Positions 38,270 through 47,699 of a stretch of DNA of 64,000 nucleotides are shown here, in pieces. The DNA comes from Polaromonas sp. AER18D-145 (lineage in GTDB: Bacteria; Pseudomonadota; Gammaproteobacteria; Burkholderiales; Burkholderiaceae_C). A program made the position numbers and the translations under genes. The notes below the pieces were generated by a model. The model was not told where the DNA came from and made no database searches. It saw nothing but the letters and a program-made list of their open reading frames with translations. Within the stretch, counting starts at the first letter, position 1; each line of letters begins with the position of its first letter. The DNA lies in contig NZ_NBZV01000007.1 in assembly GCF_002379095.1 (NCBI RefSeq), forward strand, positions 1 through 64,000, in the 5' to 3' direction.

Positions 38270-39502
38270 ATGACTAAAAACCTGGCCTTGCTGATCGCGA
38301 TCAGTGTTCTGTCAGGCTGCGCCCAAATGGCCCGGCCTTCGCCTCCTGTCGCGGCCGTACCCGCGCCTGCGTCCGCTCCCGCCTGGCAACAGGGGCGGCA
38401 AGCCGACATGGCCGACTCCAGGCTTGCGCCTCACGCGGGCAAGCTGACGGCGACACCCCCCTCCGACATTCCAGTCCGGAACCTGAAATTGCCCGCCGGT
38501 TTCAAAGCCGAGATCTGGTCTCATGGGAGCCCCGGTGTACGGGCCATGGCCCGTGGTGAAAGCGGGAAAATCTATGTCGGCACACGTGGCCTTGGTCGTG
38601 TTTATGAGATCACCGACAACGGCAATGAGCGCACCAGCCGCGTTGTGGTGGACAAGCTGAACCAGCCCGCCGTGGCCATGCACAATGGATCGCTCTACGT
38701 CATGGCCATCGACAAAGTGCTGCGCTTTGACGGCATCGAGAAAAACCCCAATGTGCAACCCGTTGACCTGACGGCCGCCTTCAAATTGCCGAAGGAGCAG
38801 CACCACAACTGGAAGTACATCCGCTTTGGTCCGGACGGCAAGCTTTATGTGCCGTTTGGCGCACCCTGCAACATCTGTGTGCCGCCGACCACCGAGTATG
38901 CCCAGATCCGCCGCTACAACGCCGACGGCTCCGGCATGGAGGTCATTGCCACCGGCGTGCGCAACACCCAGGGCTTTGACTGGCACCCGGTCACCAAGGA
39001 GTTGTGGTTCACCGACCATGGGCGTGACTGGATGGGCGACGACAGCCCGGAAGACGAACTCAACCGCATGACCACAGTGGGGCAGAACTTCGGCTTCCCC
39101 TACTGCCATGCCAATGGTGTGGCCGATCGGGACATCAGGAAGAACAGGCCCTGCGATGGTGTCACCCTTCCGGTGCAGACCATGGGTGGCCACGCAGCCG
39201 TCATGGGCCTGCATTTCTACACTGGCAACATGTTTCCGGTCGAGTACAAAAACGCGATGTTCGTCGCGCGCAAGGGGTCGTGGAACCGCACGAAGAAAAA
39301 TGGCTATGACGTGGTCGTGGTCCGCACCGATGCCAATGGCCAGAACCCCAAGGTCACCCCGTTTGTCACCGGCTTCAAGGATGACGCGACCGACGCCTTC
39401 TGGGGCCGTCCTGCCTACCTGCTACAAATGCCGGATGGTTCCTTGCTGCTCTCCGACGAGCAACTGGGCGCGATCTACCGCATCTCGTATGCCAAGCCTT
39501 AA
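38270..39502 (+). CDS. Sorbosone-dehydrogenase-like PQQ-type sugar dehydrogenase, lipoprotein
   Basis: 410 residues. Lipoprotein signal with lipobox LSGC (Cys about 17), then a Pro/Ala-rich spacer and a six-bladed propeller of the soluble glucose/sorbosone dehydrogenase type (LPAGFKAEIWSHG, VRNTQGFDWHPVTKELWFTDHGRDWMGDDSPEDELN, GSLLLSDEQLGAIYRI). The TDHGRD and DELN motifs match the PQQ/calcium region of the family. GGAGA precedes ATG 38270. The cytochrome gene overlaps its end, so it probably passes electrons to that protein in the periplasm. Confidence 0.88.
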   Translation: MTKNLALLIAISVLSGCAQMARPSPPVAAVPAPASAPAWQQGRQADMADSRLAPHAGKLTATPPSDIPVRNLKLPAGFKAEIWSHGSPGVRAMARGESGKIYVGTRGLGRVYEITDNGNERTSRVVVDKLNQPAVAMHNGSLYVMAIDKVLRFDGIEKNPNVQPVDLTAAFKLPKEQHHNWKYIRFGPDGKLYVPFGAPCNICVPPTTEYAQIRRYNADGSGMEVIATGVRNTQGFDWHPVTKELWFTDHGRDWMGDDSPEDELNRMTTVGQNFGFPYCHANGVADRDIRKNRPCDGVTLPVQTMGGHAAVMGLHFYTGNMFPVEYKNAMFVARKGSWNRTKKNGYDVVVVRTDANGQNPKVTPFVTGFKDDATDAFWGRPAYLLQMPDGSLLLSDEQLGAIYRISYAKP

Positions 39503-40085
39503 ACAAGCCAACTTCACGCACACAGGCAGGGCACTGGCAGCAGTGGCCCTGCTTTTTTTCATGGCCCCGGTTCAGGCGCAGCAGCCTCAGCAACTGCCAC
39601 TGTGCATCGCCTGCCACGGCCCGCAGGGCAACTCGCAAAACCCCCAGATTCCCTCGCTGGCCGGCCAACCCAAGGTTTTCCTTGAAAACCAGCTGGTCCT
39701 GATTCGGGAAGGCCTGCGCGACATCCCGCAGATGAAGGGACTGCTCGATGGCGTCAAGGATGCCGATCTCACCATTCTGGCCAGCTATTTTTCAGCGCAG
39801 ACGCCGCTTCGCGCGGCGGCCGGCCCCGTGAACAGCGAAACCTACCAGCGCGGCAAGGACACCGCCCGCAAGATGCTTTGTGGAACCTGCCATTTGCCGG
39901 ATTACGCCGGACGCGAGCAAATTCCGAGACTGGCTGGCCAGCAGGAAGACTTTCTGTTGTACGCCATGAAGCAGTTTCGCGACCACGCTGGGCCCGGACG
40001 TGACACCATCATGTCGGCCTCCCTGTATGGGCTCAAGGACAGCGACCTGGCCGACCTGGCGCATTTTCTGACCCACTTCAAATAG
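39489..40085 (+). CDS. Dihaem cytochrome c (c4/c553-like)
   Basis: 198 residues with a signal peptide ending near PVQAQ. Two haem sites are present: CIACH at 39-43 and CGTCH at 131-135. Each is followed by the typical GQxxFL helix region (LAGQPKVFLENQL, LAGQQEDFLLYAMKQF) of cytochrome c4-type two-domain proteins. The start lies 14 bases inside the upstream dehydrogenase gene in another frame, without a clear ribosome site, so it depends on coupled translation. Likely electron acceptor of that dehydrogenase. Confidence 0.9.
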   Translation: MPSLKQANFTHTGRALAAVALLFFMAPVQAQQPQQLPLCIACHGPQGNSQNPQIPSLAGQPKVFLENQLVLIREGLRDIPQMKGLLDGVKDADLTILASYFSAQTPLRAAAGPVNSETYQRGKDTARKMLCGTCHLPDYAGREQIPRLAGQQEDFLLYAMKQFRDHAGPGRDTIMSASLYGLKDSDLADLAHFLTHFK

Positions 40086-40141
40086 GCGCCGGCATACGCG
40101 GCAAGCGGGCCGGCCTGCGTTTGTAGCAAAATCAGTCCGTC

Positions 40142-40975
40142 ATGACTGTTCCTACTCCCCCTTCCGGCGCTCGCCGTATTCCCAAGCCCGCGCTGAACAG
40201 CACTTCTGCGGACGGCGGCCCGGCCACCATCCGGCTGAACAAACGCATGGCCGAACTCGGCCTGTGTTCGCGCCGCGAGGCCGACGACTGGATTTCGCGC
40301 GGCTGGGTCCGCGTGGACGGCCAGCCGGCGGTCATGGGCCAGCCCGTGGCCGCCAATGCGCGCATCGACGTGGCGCGCGAGGCCGAGCAGTACCAGCGCC
40401 AGCAGGTCACCATCCTGATCAACAAGCCGGTCGGTTATGTCAGCGGCCAGGCCGAGGACGGGCACGAACCCGCCGTGGTGCTGGTGCAGCCGCAAAATCG
40501 CTGGCGCGAGTGCAACAGCCGCATGCGCTGGGGCCACGAGCAGCTGCGCGGCCTGGCGCCGGCGGGCCGGCTCGACATCGATTCGATCGGGCTGCTGGTG
40601 CTCACGCAGGACGGCCGCGTCGCGCGGCAACTGATCGGCGAGGACTCGGAGATTGAAAAAGAGTACCTCGTGCGCGTCAGTTATGGCGACGAGACCGTCA
40701 ATGTGCAAGCCGTGTTTCCACCGGAAAAACTCGCCTTGTTGCGCCACGGCCTGAGCCTGGACGGCGAGCCTTTGAAGCCGGCGCGCGTCGAATGGCAAAA
40801 CCCGGAGCAGCTGCGCTTCGTGCTCAAGGAAGGCAAAAAGCGCCAGATCCGCCGCATGTGCGAGCAGGTCGGGCTGTTTGTGACCGGTCTCAAGCGCGTG
40901 CGCATTGGCATGGTCAACCTCGGCCATCTGCCGGTCGGCCAGTGGCGCTACCTGGCGCCGCACGAACGGTTTTAG
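40142..40975 (+). CDS. rluF: 23S rRNA pseudouridine synthase, RluF/RsuA family
   Basis: 277 residues. An N-terminal S4 RNA-binding domain ([21 protein letters not shown]) is followed by the RsuA/RluF catalytic domain with the catalytic Asp145 in PAGRLDIDS and the [11 protein letters not shown] motif. A basic ~30-residue extension precedes the S4 domain. RluF modifies 23S U2604 in E. coli; the exact target here is inferred. Stand-alone gene. Confidence 0.87.
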   Translation: MTVPTPPSGARRIPKPALNSTSADGGPATIRLNKRMAELGLCSRREADDWISRGWVRVDGQPAVMGQPVAANARIDVAREAEQYQRQQVTILINKPVGYVSGQAEDGHEPAVVLVQPQNRWRECNSRMRWGHEQLRGLAPAGRLDIDSIGLLVLTQDGRVARQLIGEDSEIEKEYLVRVSYGDETVNVQAVFPPEKLALLRHGLSLDGEPLKPARVEWQNPEQLRFVLKEGKKRQIRRMCEQVGLFVTGLKRVRIGMVNLGHLPVGQWRYLAPHERF

Positions 40976-41061
40976 TCCCGGAGTGCTCCTGTTTCAGGAG
41001 CTGCTGGCGCCCGTATCCATTGGGCTAAAGCCTGTTTTGTTCATAAAATCACCCGGAAGCG

Positions 41062-42432
41062 ATGCGGGTGGACGCCGCCACCGGCGACCGCGACAATGGC
41101 CGCATGATCACCCCATCGTCGCGCCGCCCTGCGCGGGCCCCCCTGGCTGACTGGCGCCGCCACCTGCACCTGTCCGACCTCCGGGGCCTCGCCCAACTCG
41201 CCACCCAGGGCACGCTGGGCATCACCGAGCTGGTCGAGAAGGTGCAGGGCAATGTCTACAAGGCGGTTGCCGCACCGTTTGGCGCGGCCGGGCAGAAGTT
41301 TGTGGACCGCACGGCGGGCGCCTCGGGTGTCCGCAAAAGAGGCATCACCGGCCTGGTTTACGGCAGCGTCAAGGGTGTGACGCGCCTGGCCGGCGGCAGC
41401 GTCGATGCCCTGTTGTCGCGCGTGGCGCCCAGGGCTGAGCCGCAAGCCTCGTCGCCGCAGCGCGAAGCCCTGCTGGCGGCGCTTAACGGCGTGCTCGGCG
41501 ACCAGCTGCTGGATACTGCCAACCCGCTGGCCATCCGCATGAGCCTGCGCCATGACGGCCAGTCCCTGACCATGGACAAAGCCGCGCTGGCGCAGCACCT
41601 GCCGCGCGCGACGGGCAAGCTCCTGCTGCTGGTGCATGGCCTGTGCATGAACGATCTGCAGTGGCGCGCCGACAGCCCGGCGGATGCGCTGCCGGGCCAC
41701 GGCCGGGACTACGGGGAGGGGCTCGCGCACGAGCTCGGCTACACCCCGGTTTACCTGCACTACAACACCGGCCTGCACACCTCGGTCAATGGTGGGCAGT
41801 TCGCCGCGTTGCTCGAGCAGCTGCTGCAGGCCTGGCCGCGGGAGGTCGAGGCCTTGACCCTGCTGACCCACAGCATGGGCGGCTTGGTGGCACGCAGTGC
41901 CTGGCACAGCGCGGCGGCCCAGGGCATGCACTGGCCAGGCCGGCTCCGGCACCTGGTTTTTCTGGGCACGCCGCACCATGGCGCGCCGCTGGAAAAAGTC
42001 GGGAGCTGGGTGGACACCGTGCTCGGCAGCAACCCGCTGACCCGGCCGTTTGCCAAAATCGGCCAGATCCGCAGCGCAGGCATCACCGACCTGCGGCATG
42101 GCAATGTGCTGCCGGCCGACTGGCAGGGCGCCGACCGGTTTGCCGGCGGTCCGGACACGCGGCAGGCTTTGCCGCTGCCGGCCGGCGTCGCCTGTTTTGC
42201 GGTGGCCGCCACGCTGGGCGTGGTCCCGGCGGCGGCAACGGCCGGGCGCCAGCTCGACGATGCCCTCGGCGATGGCCTGGTGCCCCTGTCCAGCGCGCTG
42301 GGCCGGCATGCCGAAGCGGCGCGCTGCCTGGCTTTCCCGGCGGACCGGCAGTGGGTGGCCACCGGGACCGGCCACATTGCCCTGCTGCACAGCCTGCCGG
42401 TCTACCACCAGCTCAGGCGCTGGCTGGCGTGA
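41062..42432 (+). CDS. Alpha/beta-hydrolase, lipase-like (PGAP1/esterase type)
   Basis: 456 residues from ATG 41062 (ATG 41104 is an alternative). The first ~180 residues are Ala/Leu-rich without a signal peptide. The hydrolase core follows, with an oxyanion strand LLLLVHGLCMND, the nucleophile elbow LTHSMGGLVAR (Ser271) and the HHGAPLEKVGSW lid region. A C-terminal His is in GTGHIALLHS. It looks like a cytoplasmic or membrane-associated lipase or esterase; the substrate is unknown. Confidence 0.8.
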   Translation: MRVDAATGDRDNGRMITPSSRRPARAPLADWRRHLHLSDLRGLAQLATQGTLGITELVEKVQGNVYKAVAAPFGAAGQKFVDRTAGASGVRKRGITGLVYGSVKGVTRLAGGSVDALLSRVAPRAEPQASSPQREALLAALNGVLGDQLLDTANPLAIRMSLRHDGQSLTMDKAALAQHLPRATGKLLLLVHGLCMNDLQWRADSPADALPGHGRDYGEGLAHELGYTPVYLHYNTGLHTSVNGGQFAALLEQLLQAWPREVEALTLLTHSMGGLVARSAWHSAAAQGMHWPGRLRHLVFLGTPHHGAPLEKVGSWVDTVLGSNPLTRPFAKIGQIRSAGITDLRHGNVLPADWQGADRFAGGPDTRQALPLPAGVACFAVAATLGVVPAAATAGRQLDDALGDGLVPLSSALGRHAEAARCLAFPADRQWVATGTGHIALLHSLPVYHQLRRWLA

Positions 42433-42434
42433 GC

Positions 42435-42501
42435 GTTCAGGTCCGTTCAGGTCGCCACCCGCAGCCGCACCCGCATCAGCCCCTAATTCAAGGCTAATTC
42501 A
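42435..42501 (+). promoter_or_regulatory. Two pairs of direct repeats upstream of the two-component operon
   Basis: GTTCAGGTC occurs twice at 10-bp spacing (42435 and 42445), and CTAATTCA twice at 11-bp spacing (42483 and 42494). Tandem half-sites one helical turn apart are the usual target of OmpR-family regulators, so this is a likely autoregulatory site for the response regulator encoded downstream. Confidence 0.6.
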
Positions 42502-42543
42502 GTCCGGCGAAGATACAGCCTCCACCACCACACCCTGCCCGCC

Positions 42544-42933
42544 ATGGACACCCTTGCCGAACGTGTTGCCCGCGCCATCCTGCTCGCCGCCGGTGTGAGC
42601 GCCGTGTTTGTCCTGCTGGCCCTGCCGCCAGCCGACGGCGCGGCGCTGCCGCTGCTCTTGCACCACCAGTTCCTGATCGGCTTGCTGGCGGCCGCGCTGT
42701 TGGGCGCCGTGCTGGTGCGGACCCTCCGGCCGGCCGTCGTGGCGGCGGGCCTGCTCAGCCAGGCCGGTTTTGTCGGCATTGCGCTGGCCACGCCCGGCTT
42801 CAGCGCGACCACCGCTTTCTACCTGAACCTGGCGGGCATGGCCGCCCTGCTGTGCGCCGGTGCCCTGTTGCTGCAGGCTGCCAGGCAGCAAGCTCGCTGG
42901 GAAGGCCTGTCGCCGCGGCACGGGGAGGCATGA
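42544..42933 (+). CDS. Small integral membrane protein preceding the two-component genes
   Basis: 129 residues with about four hydrophobic helices (AILLAAGVSAVFVLLAL, FLIGLLAAALLGAVLV, AVVAAGLLSQAGFVGIAL, LAGMAALLCAGALLLQ) and a short basic tail. No family recognised. Its stop overlaps the response-regulator start, so it belongs to the same transcript and may modulate the sensor kinase. Confidence 0.72.
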   Translation: MDTLAERVARAILLAAGVSAVFVLLALPPADGAALPLLLHHQFLIGLLAAALLGAVLVRTLRPAVVAAGLLSQAGFVGIALATPGFSATTAFYLNLAGMAALLCAGALLLQAARQQARWEGLSPRHGEA

Positions 42934-43646
42934 TGCGGGTCCTGCTGGTGGAAGACGACGACATGATTGGCCGCAGCCTGCAGCAGGCGCTGGAAACCAA
43001 CGGCTGGTCGGTGGACTGGGTGCGCGACGGCCTGCTGGCGCAAAGCGCGCTGGCCGATGGCGCTTACGCCTGTGTGCTGCTGGACCTGGGCCTGCCCAAG
43101 CGCGACGGTGTCGAGGTGTTGCGCCAGGCCCGTGTCCGCGGGGATGCCACGCCGGTGCTGGTGCTCACCGCGCGCGATGGCCTGGACGACCGCATTGCCG
43201 GGCTGGACCTGGGGGCCGACGACTACCTCATCAAGCCCTACGAGTTTCGCGAGCTGCTGGCCCGCATGCGTGCGGTCATCCGGCGGCGCGACGGCAGCGC
43301 GCATTCGGTGATCGGCAACGCTGCGGTGCAGCTGGACCTGACCACGCGCGAGGTGCTGGTCAACGGTGAGCCCTCGGCGCTGTCCGCGCGCGAGTACGCG
43401 TTGCTTCACGCCTTGCTGGAAAGGCCGGGCGCCATCCTGTCGCGCGACCAGCTTGAAAACCGGATTTACGGCTGGGGCGAAGAAGTCATGAGCAATGCGG
43501 TGGACGTGCTGATCCACGGCATGCGCAAGAAACTGGGTGCGGACACCATTCGCAACGTGCGCGGTCTGGGGTGGCGCATCACCGCCACGGCGCCGGCCGT
43601 CATTTCCAACCCTAGCCCCTCCCCCGCCGCAGGAGACAGCGCATGA
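42933..43646 (+). CDS. OmpR-family response regulator (QseB/TctD-like)
   Basis: 237 residues. Receiver domain with acidic pocket EDDD, phospho-acceptor Asp51 (LLDLGLPKRDG) and the conserved Lys in IKPYEF. The winged-helix output domain has LSAREYALLHALLERPGAILSRDQLENRIYGW. Two ATGs are adjacent; the second (42933) has GGAGG at a better distance, while the first would give an ATGA overlap with the membrane-protein gene. Confidence 0.93.
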   Translation: MRVLLVEDDDMIGRSLQQALETNGWSVDWVRDGLLAQSALADGAYACVLLDLGLPKRDGVEVLRQARVRGDATPVLVLTARDGLDDRIAGLDLGADDYLIKPYEFRELLARMRAVIRRRDGSAHSVIGNAAVQLDLTTREVLVNGEPSALSAREYALLHALLERPGAILSRDQLENRIYGWGEEVMSNAVDVLIHGMRKKLGADTIRNVRGLGWRITATAPAVISNPSPSPAAGDSA

Positions 43647-45001
43647 TGTTCCACGTTTTTCCGGCCGGCCGGATGTGCTCGTTGCGCCGCGCGCTGCTGC
43701 TCTGGCTGGTGCCGGTGTTCTTGCTGGTGGGCGCGGCTTCGGCGGGTTTTGCGTACTGGAGCTACCTGCGCATGGCCAGCACCTTCATGGACAACCAGAT
43801 GGAGTTGCTGGCCGAATCCATGGCGGCGCAGGAGCAGGACATCGCGCTGCCCTCGCTCACGCGCGAGCGGGTGCACAAGCTGGGAACCTACGTGGTGCAG
43901 GTGTTTGATGCCGACGGCAAACCGCGCTTCAGCTCGTGGCCGGAATCGGCCATGGCGCTGCGGGAAACACCGGGCTTTCAGGACGTCAGGATGGGTGGCG
44001 AGCGCTGGCGCGTCTACACCACGGGGCCGGGCAAGGCCGATGCATCGCGCCGCATCCAGGTGCTGCAAAGCGGCGAGTTTCGCCGTCACGTGGCGGTCGG
44101 GCAGGCGGGTGCCGCCATCGCGCCCGTGATCCTGCTGCTGCCGCTGTCGATGCTGATCCTGTGGTGCGTGGTGGCCATGGTCTCGCGCGAGGTGGGCACG
44201 ATCGCCCGCCAGGCTTCGGCGCAGGACGAGCACAGCATTGCCGAGCTGCCGCTGGACCGGGTGCCGCGTGAAATTGCGCCGCTGGTCATTTCCTTCAACA
44301 GCCTGCTGACGCGGCTGCGGGATGCGTTTGCGACGCAACGCCGGTTTGTGCAGGATGCGGCCCATGAATTGCGCACGCCGATCACCGCTGTCGGCCTGCA
44401 GCTCGAAAACCTGCGCGGCGACCTGTGCAGCGGCGCGCCGGCGCAGCGCTTTGCCCAGCTCGAGGCGGGCATACTGCGGGCGCAGCGGCTGGTGGACCAG
44501 TTGCTCAAGCTCTCGCGCCAGGAGTCGGCAGGCGCCGAGCCGGCCTCGGGGCCGGTCAATGTGCACGAGGTGCTGCACGAAAGCATCAACCAGTTGATCA
44601 CGCTGGCCGACCAGCGCAACATTGACCTGGGTCTGGACGCCTCCCGCCTGCCTGCCGAGGCCGCCATGCTGCACTGCCCCGGCAGTGATCTGCGCAGCGT
44701 CGTGGACAACCTGATCGAAAACGCCTTGCGCTACGCCCCGGAAGGCAGCGTGGTGGATGTGCGCATCGGCAGTGCACAGGGTCGCCTGCTCATCGAGGTG
44801 GAAGATGCCGGCCCCGGCATTCCCCCCGAGCTGCACGGCCGCGTGTTTGACCGTTTCTTCCGGGTGCCGGGCAGCGATGCGGGTGGCAGCGGTCTGGGGC
44901 TGGCCATTGCGCAGGCGGCGGCGAAACGTTGCGGCCTGCGCATCACGTTGCGCAACCGCGAAGGCCGCAGCGGCCTGGTGGCGCGTGTCGAGACGCTCTG
45001 A
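43643..45001 (+). CDS. Sensor histidine kinase (QseC-like)
   Basis: 452 residues. Two membrane segments (about 17-40 and 158-178) enclose a ~115-residue periplasmic sensor of the 2CSK_N type. A linker leads to the phospho-acceptor His241 in DAAHELRTPIT and the ATP-binding domain with N (NLIENALRYAPEG), G1 (EDAGPGIPP), F (FDRFFRVPG) and G2 (GSGLGLAIA) boxes. It overlaps the response-regulator stop by four bases and completes the three-gene operon. Confidence 0.92.
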   Translation: MMFHVFPAGRMCSLRRALLLWLVPVFLLVGAASAGFAYWSYLRMASTFMDNQMELLAESMAAQEQDIALPSLTRERVHKLGTYVVQVFDADGKPRFSSWPESAMALRETPGFQDVRMGGERWRVYTTGPGKADASRRIQVLQSGEFRRHVAVGQAGAAIAPVILLLPLSMLILWCVVAMVSREVGTIARQASAQDEHSIAELPLDRVPREIAPLVISFNSLLTRLRDAFATQRRFVQDAAHELRTPITAVGLQLENLRGDLCSGAPAQRFAQLEAGILRAQRLVDQLLKLSRQESAGAEPASGPVNVHEVLHESINQLITLADQRNIDLGLDASRLPAEAAMLHCPGSDLRSVVDNLIENALRYAPEGSVVDVRIGSAQGRLLIEVEDAGPGIPPELHGRVFDRFFRVPGSDAGGSGLGLAIAQAAAKRCGLRITLRNREGRSGLVARVETL

Positions 45002-45147
45002 GACGGCGCGCTCATTGCCAGCTAAGACTTCGCTCATGGCCACCTAATTGGCGCCACCTACAGTGAGATCACGGTTGAAGTTGGAGTCCGAAAGGGCCGG
45101 CACAACCGACAACCCGGTTCTCAACCATTCACTGAAAGGTCTTCATC

Positions 45148-45453
45148 ATGAACAAGTCTTCCCTCCTTATCGCCCTTGCCGCTTTCGCTGCCATCGCTTC
45201 CACCGGTGTGCGCGCAGAAACGCCCGATCCGGCCTCGCAGTTTGCGCTGCAGTCCGAAGGCAGCCGCACCCGCGCCGAAGTCATGGCCGAGGCCGTGACC
45301 GCGGTCAAGACCTACAGCCACATTCCTTCCGGTTCACGTGTGGCCGCGCCGGTGACGTCTGCCGTGCCCACCGCCATCGTGCGTGGTGAGGCCGCGCAGG
45401 CCCTGCGTCTGGGCAAGATCCGCAGCGGCGAGCTGACCGGCCTGGAAGGCTGA
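45148..45453 (+). CDS. DUF4148 family small secreted protein
   Basis: 101 residues with a signal peptide cleaved near GVRAE. The SRTRAEVMAEA helix and the LRLGKIRSGE ending are typical of DUF4148 proteins of Burkholderiales, of unknown role and often found next to two-component genes. It lies 146 bases after the kinase gene with its own ribosome site region (GAAAGG). It may be a target of the upstream regulator. Confidence 0.85.
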   Translation: MNKSSLLIALAAFAAIASTGVRAETPDPASQFALQSEGSRTRAEVMAEAVTAVKTYSHIPSGSRVAAPVTSAVPTAIVRGEAAQALRLGKIRSGELTGLEG

Positions 45454-45506
45454 GTCGGCCATCGGTCGCGGGCCCGGGGCGCATCCCGGACCCGCGATAA
45501 TCAGGT

Positions 45507-45532
45507 CTTGAAATATGCGACGACGCCCCTAC
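45507..45532 (+). promoter_or_regulatory. Heat-shock (sigma-32) promoter of htpG
   Basis: CTTGAAA (45507-45513), a 12-base spacer, then CCCCTACCT from 45526. This is close to the sigma-32 consensus CTTGAAA / CCCCATNT, and lies about 50-75 bases upstream of htpG, a classic sigma-32 gene. Confidence 0.85.
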
Positions 45533-45552
45533 CTCCAGGGGCGTTTGTTTTA
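45523..45552 (+). terminator. Hairpin with T-rich tail overlapping the htpG promoter
   Basis: Stem ACGCCCCT paired with AGGGGCGT, 6-base loop, followed by TTGTTTTATT. It could terminate readthrough from the DUF4148 gene while its left arm is the -10 of the heat-shock promoter; it may also fold in the 5' end of the htpG mRNA. Confidence 0.6.
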
Positions 45553-45580
45553 TTCCCCCTGATTTTCAAGAACCCACAAC

Positions 45581-47461
45581 ATGAGCAAGCAAACCCTTTC
45601 CTTCCAGGCCGAAGTGGCCCAGCTGCTGAAGCTGGTCACCCATTCGCTGTACTCCAACCCCGATATTTTTCTTCGCGAGCTGGTCTCCAATGCCTCGGAT
45701 GCCTGCGACAAGCTGCGTTTTGAAGGCCTGAACAACGCCGAGCTGTATGAGGACGCGCCTAATCTCGAAGTGCGTGTCAGCTTCGACAAGGCGGCGAAAA
45801 CCCTGACCATCACCGACAACGGCATCGGCCTGTCGCAGATCGAAGCCGTGGAGCACCTGGGCACCATCGCCAAAAGCGGCACGCGCGACTTCATGGCCAA
45901 ACTCTCGGGCGACCAAAAAAACGACGCGCAGCTGATTGGCCAGTTCGGCGTCGGTTTTTATTCAGGCTTCATCGTCGCCGACAAGATCACCGTCGAGAGC
46001 CGCCGTGCCGGGCTGCCGGCGGCCGAAGGCGTGCGCTGGAGCAGCGCCGGCACCGGCGACTTCGAGGTCGAGATGATTGAGCGCAAGGAGCGCGGCACCA
46101 GCGTCATCCTGCACCTGAAAGACGACGCCACCGAGTACCTCAACACCTGGAAGCTCAAAAGCATCATCAGCAAGTACTCCGACCACATCTCGCTGCCCAT
46201 CCTGATGAAGAAGGAAGCGTGGAAAGAGGGTGAGAACGGCCAGCCCGGCGAAATGGTGACCAGCGACGAGTGGGAAACCGTGAACCAGGCCGCCGCCCTG
46301 TGGACGCGCGCCAGGAAGGACATCACGCCCGAGCAGTACGACGAGTTCTACAAACAGATCAGCTACGACAACCAGGCGCCGCTGGCGACCACGCACAACC
46401 GCGTCGAAGGCGCGACCGAATACACCCAGCTGCTCTACATCCCGGCCAAGGCGCCGATGGACTTGTTCAACCGCGACAAGGCCGCCGGCGTCAAGCTGTA
46501 CGTCAAGCGCGTCTTCATCATGGACGACGCGCAGGCGCTGCTGCCGGTCTACCTGCGTTTCGTCAAGGGCGTGGTCGATTCGTCCGACCTGCCGCTCAAC
46601 GTCTCGCGCGAGCTGCTGCAGGAAAGCCGCGCCGTCAAGGCCATCCGTGAGGGCTGCACCAAACGCGTGTTGTCCATGATCGAGGACCTGGCTGCCAACG
46701 AGCCGGAAAAGTTCGCGAGCTTTTACGCCGAGTTCGGCGCCGTGCTCAAGGAAGGACTGGGCGAGGACTTCGCCAACCGCGAGCGCCTGGCCAAGCTGCT
46801 GCGGTTTGCGAGTTCGACGACTGACACCACCAGCGTGGGTTTCGCCGACTACAAGGCGCGCATGAAGGAAGGCCAGGACGCGATCTACTACATCACGGCC
46901 GACACCCAGGCCGCCGGCAAGAACAGCCCGCAACTCGAGATCTTCCGCAAGAAGGGCATCGAGGTGCTGCTCATGACCGACCGTGTCGACGAGTGGGCGC
47001 TGAACTACCTGCACGAGTTCGACGGGACGCCGCTGCAGTCGGTCGCCAAGGGTGCGGTGGACTTGGGCAAGCTGCAGGACGAGGACGAGAAAAAGGCCGC
47101 CGAGGAAGCGCAGACCCAGTTCAAGCCCGTGCTCGACAAGCTCAAGGAAGCCTTGAAGGACAAGGCCTCCGACGTGCGCGCCACGACGCGGCTGGTCGAT
47201 TCACCGGCCTGCCTGGTGGTGCAAGACGGCGACATGTCCACCCAGCTCGCGCGCATGCTCAAGCAGGCCGGTCAGGCCGCGCCCGAGGTCAAGCCGATTC
47301 TGGAGATCAATGCCCAGCACCCGCTGGTCAAAAAACTCGAAGGCAGCGAACACTTCGACGACCTCGCCCACATCCTGTTTGACCAGGCCTTGCTGGCTGA
47401 AGGCGGGCTGCCCGATGATCCGGCGGCCTATGTGAAGCGGGTCAATGCCTTGCTGCTCTAG
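45581..47461 (+). CDS. htpG: Molecular chaperone HtpG (Hsp90)
   Basis: 626 residues, the usual length. The GHKL ATPase domain shows [18 protein letters not shown], the DNGIGL box, GTIAKSGTR and [11 protein letters not shown]. The middle domain has [35 protein letters not shown] and the C-terminal dimerisation domain ends in VNALLL. A client-folding ATPase of the cytosol, driven here by a sigma-32 promoter. Confidence 0.97.
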   Translation: MSKQTLSFQAEVAQLLKLVTHSLYSNPDIFLRELVSNASDACDKLRFEGLNNAELYEDAPNLEVRVSFDKAAKTLTITDNGIGLSQIEAVEHLGTIAKSGTRDFMAKLSGDQKNDAQLIGQFGVGFYSGFIVADKITVESRRAGLPAAEGVRWSSAGTGDFEVEMIERKERGTSVILHLKDDATEYLNTWKLKSIISKYSDHISLPILMKKEAWKEGENGQPGEMVTSDEWETVNQAAALWTRARKDITPEQYDEFYKQISYDNQAPLATTHNRVEGATEYTQLLYIPAKAPMDLFNRDKAAGVKLYVKRVFIMDDAQALLPVYLRFVKGVVDSSDLPLNVSRELLQESRAVKAIREGCTKRVLSMIEDLAANEPEKFASFYAEFGAVLKEGLGEDFANRERLAKLLRFASSTTDTTSVGFADYKARMKEGQDAIYYITADTQAAGKNSPQLEIFRKKGIEVLLMTDRVDEWALNYLHEFDGTPLQSVAKGAVDLGKLQDEDEKKAAEEAQTQFKPVLDKLKEALKDKASDVRATTRLVDSPACLVVQDGDMSTQLARMLKQAGQAAPEVKPILEINAQHPLVKKLEGSEHFDDLAHILFDQALLAEGGLPDDPAAYVKRVNALLL

Positions 47462-47486
47462 GGTTTGAGGGCCTGAGCCTGTTCAC

Positions 47487-47548
47487 TCCGGAAGCGGCTC
47501 GAAGCCGCCGGCGCTGCGAAGCCCGGCGGCTTCTTCGCTGGTGGGCGG
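47487..47548 (-). pseudogene. Relic of the 3' end of the ModA-like gene (left flank of the hipBA cassette)
   Basis: 56 of 62 bases match 49449-49510, with a 38-bp perfect core (47499-47536). Read on the minus strand it encodes TSEEAAGLRSAGGFEPLPE followed by a TGA stop, the same C-terminus as the intact gene at 49445. The differences in the last 19 codons and the stop are synonymous. The core also folds as GAAGCCGCCGG-N11-CCGGCGGCTTC. Confidence 0.8.
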
Positions 47549-47647
47549 TGATCACCGTGCCTTCAATGTTGTGTTGACCTGGCTGAAGCCCCGCCCGGCA
47601 CCTGTGGCCGTGAATCCACTGAGGAGGGGGCAACAAGGCAAGAGGCA

Positions 47648-47676
47648 GCACATTCCACAGCCACCGTGGAATGTGC
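47648..47676. repeat. Perfect 11-bp inverted repeat
   Basis: GCACATTCCAC and GTGGAATGTGC around a 7-base loop, just inside the left end of the hipBA segment. It has no T-tract. It may be a protein-binding site, a remnant of a mobile-element end or an mRNA hairpin. Confidence 0.6.
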
Positions 47677-47699
47677 ATTCATAGCAAACGGTCAAAAAA

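Noticed and set aside
41643..42497. 284-codon frame inside the lipase gene
   Set aside because: Ala/Arg/Gly-rich frame-shifted shadow; the hydrolase frame carries the catalytic motifs.
47442..47678. 78-codon minus-strand frame after htpG
   Set aside because: It reads the relic of the ModA-like gene in the wrong frame; the meaningful frame encodes the known C-terminus.
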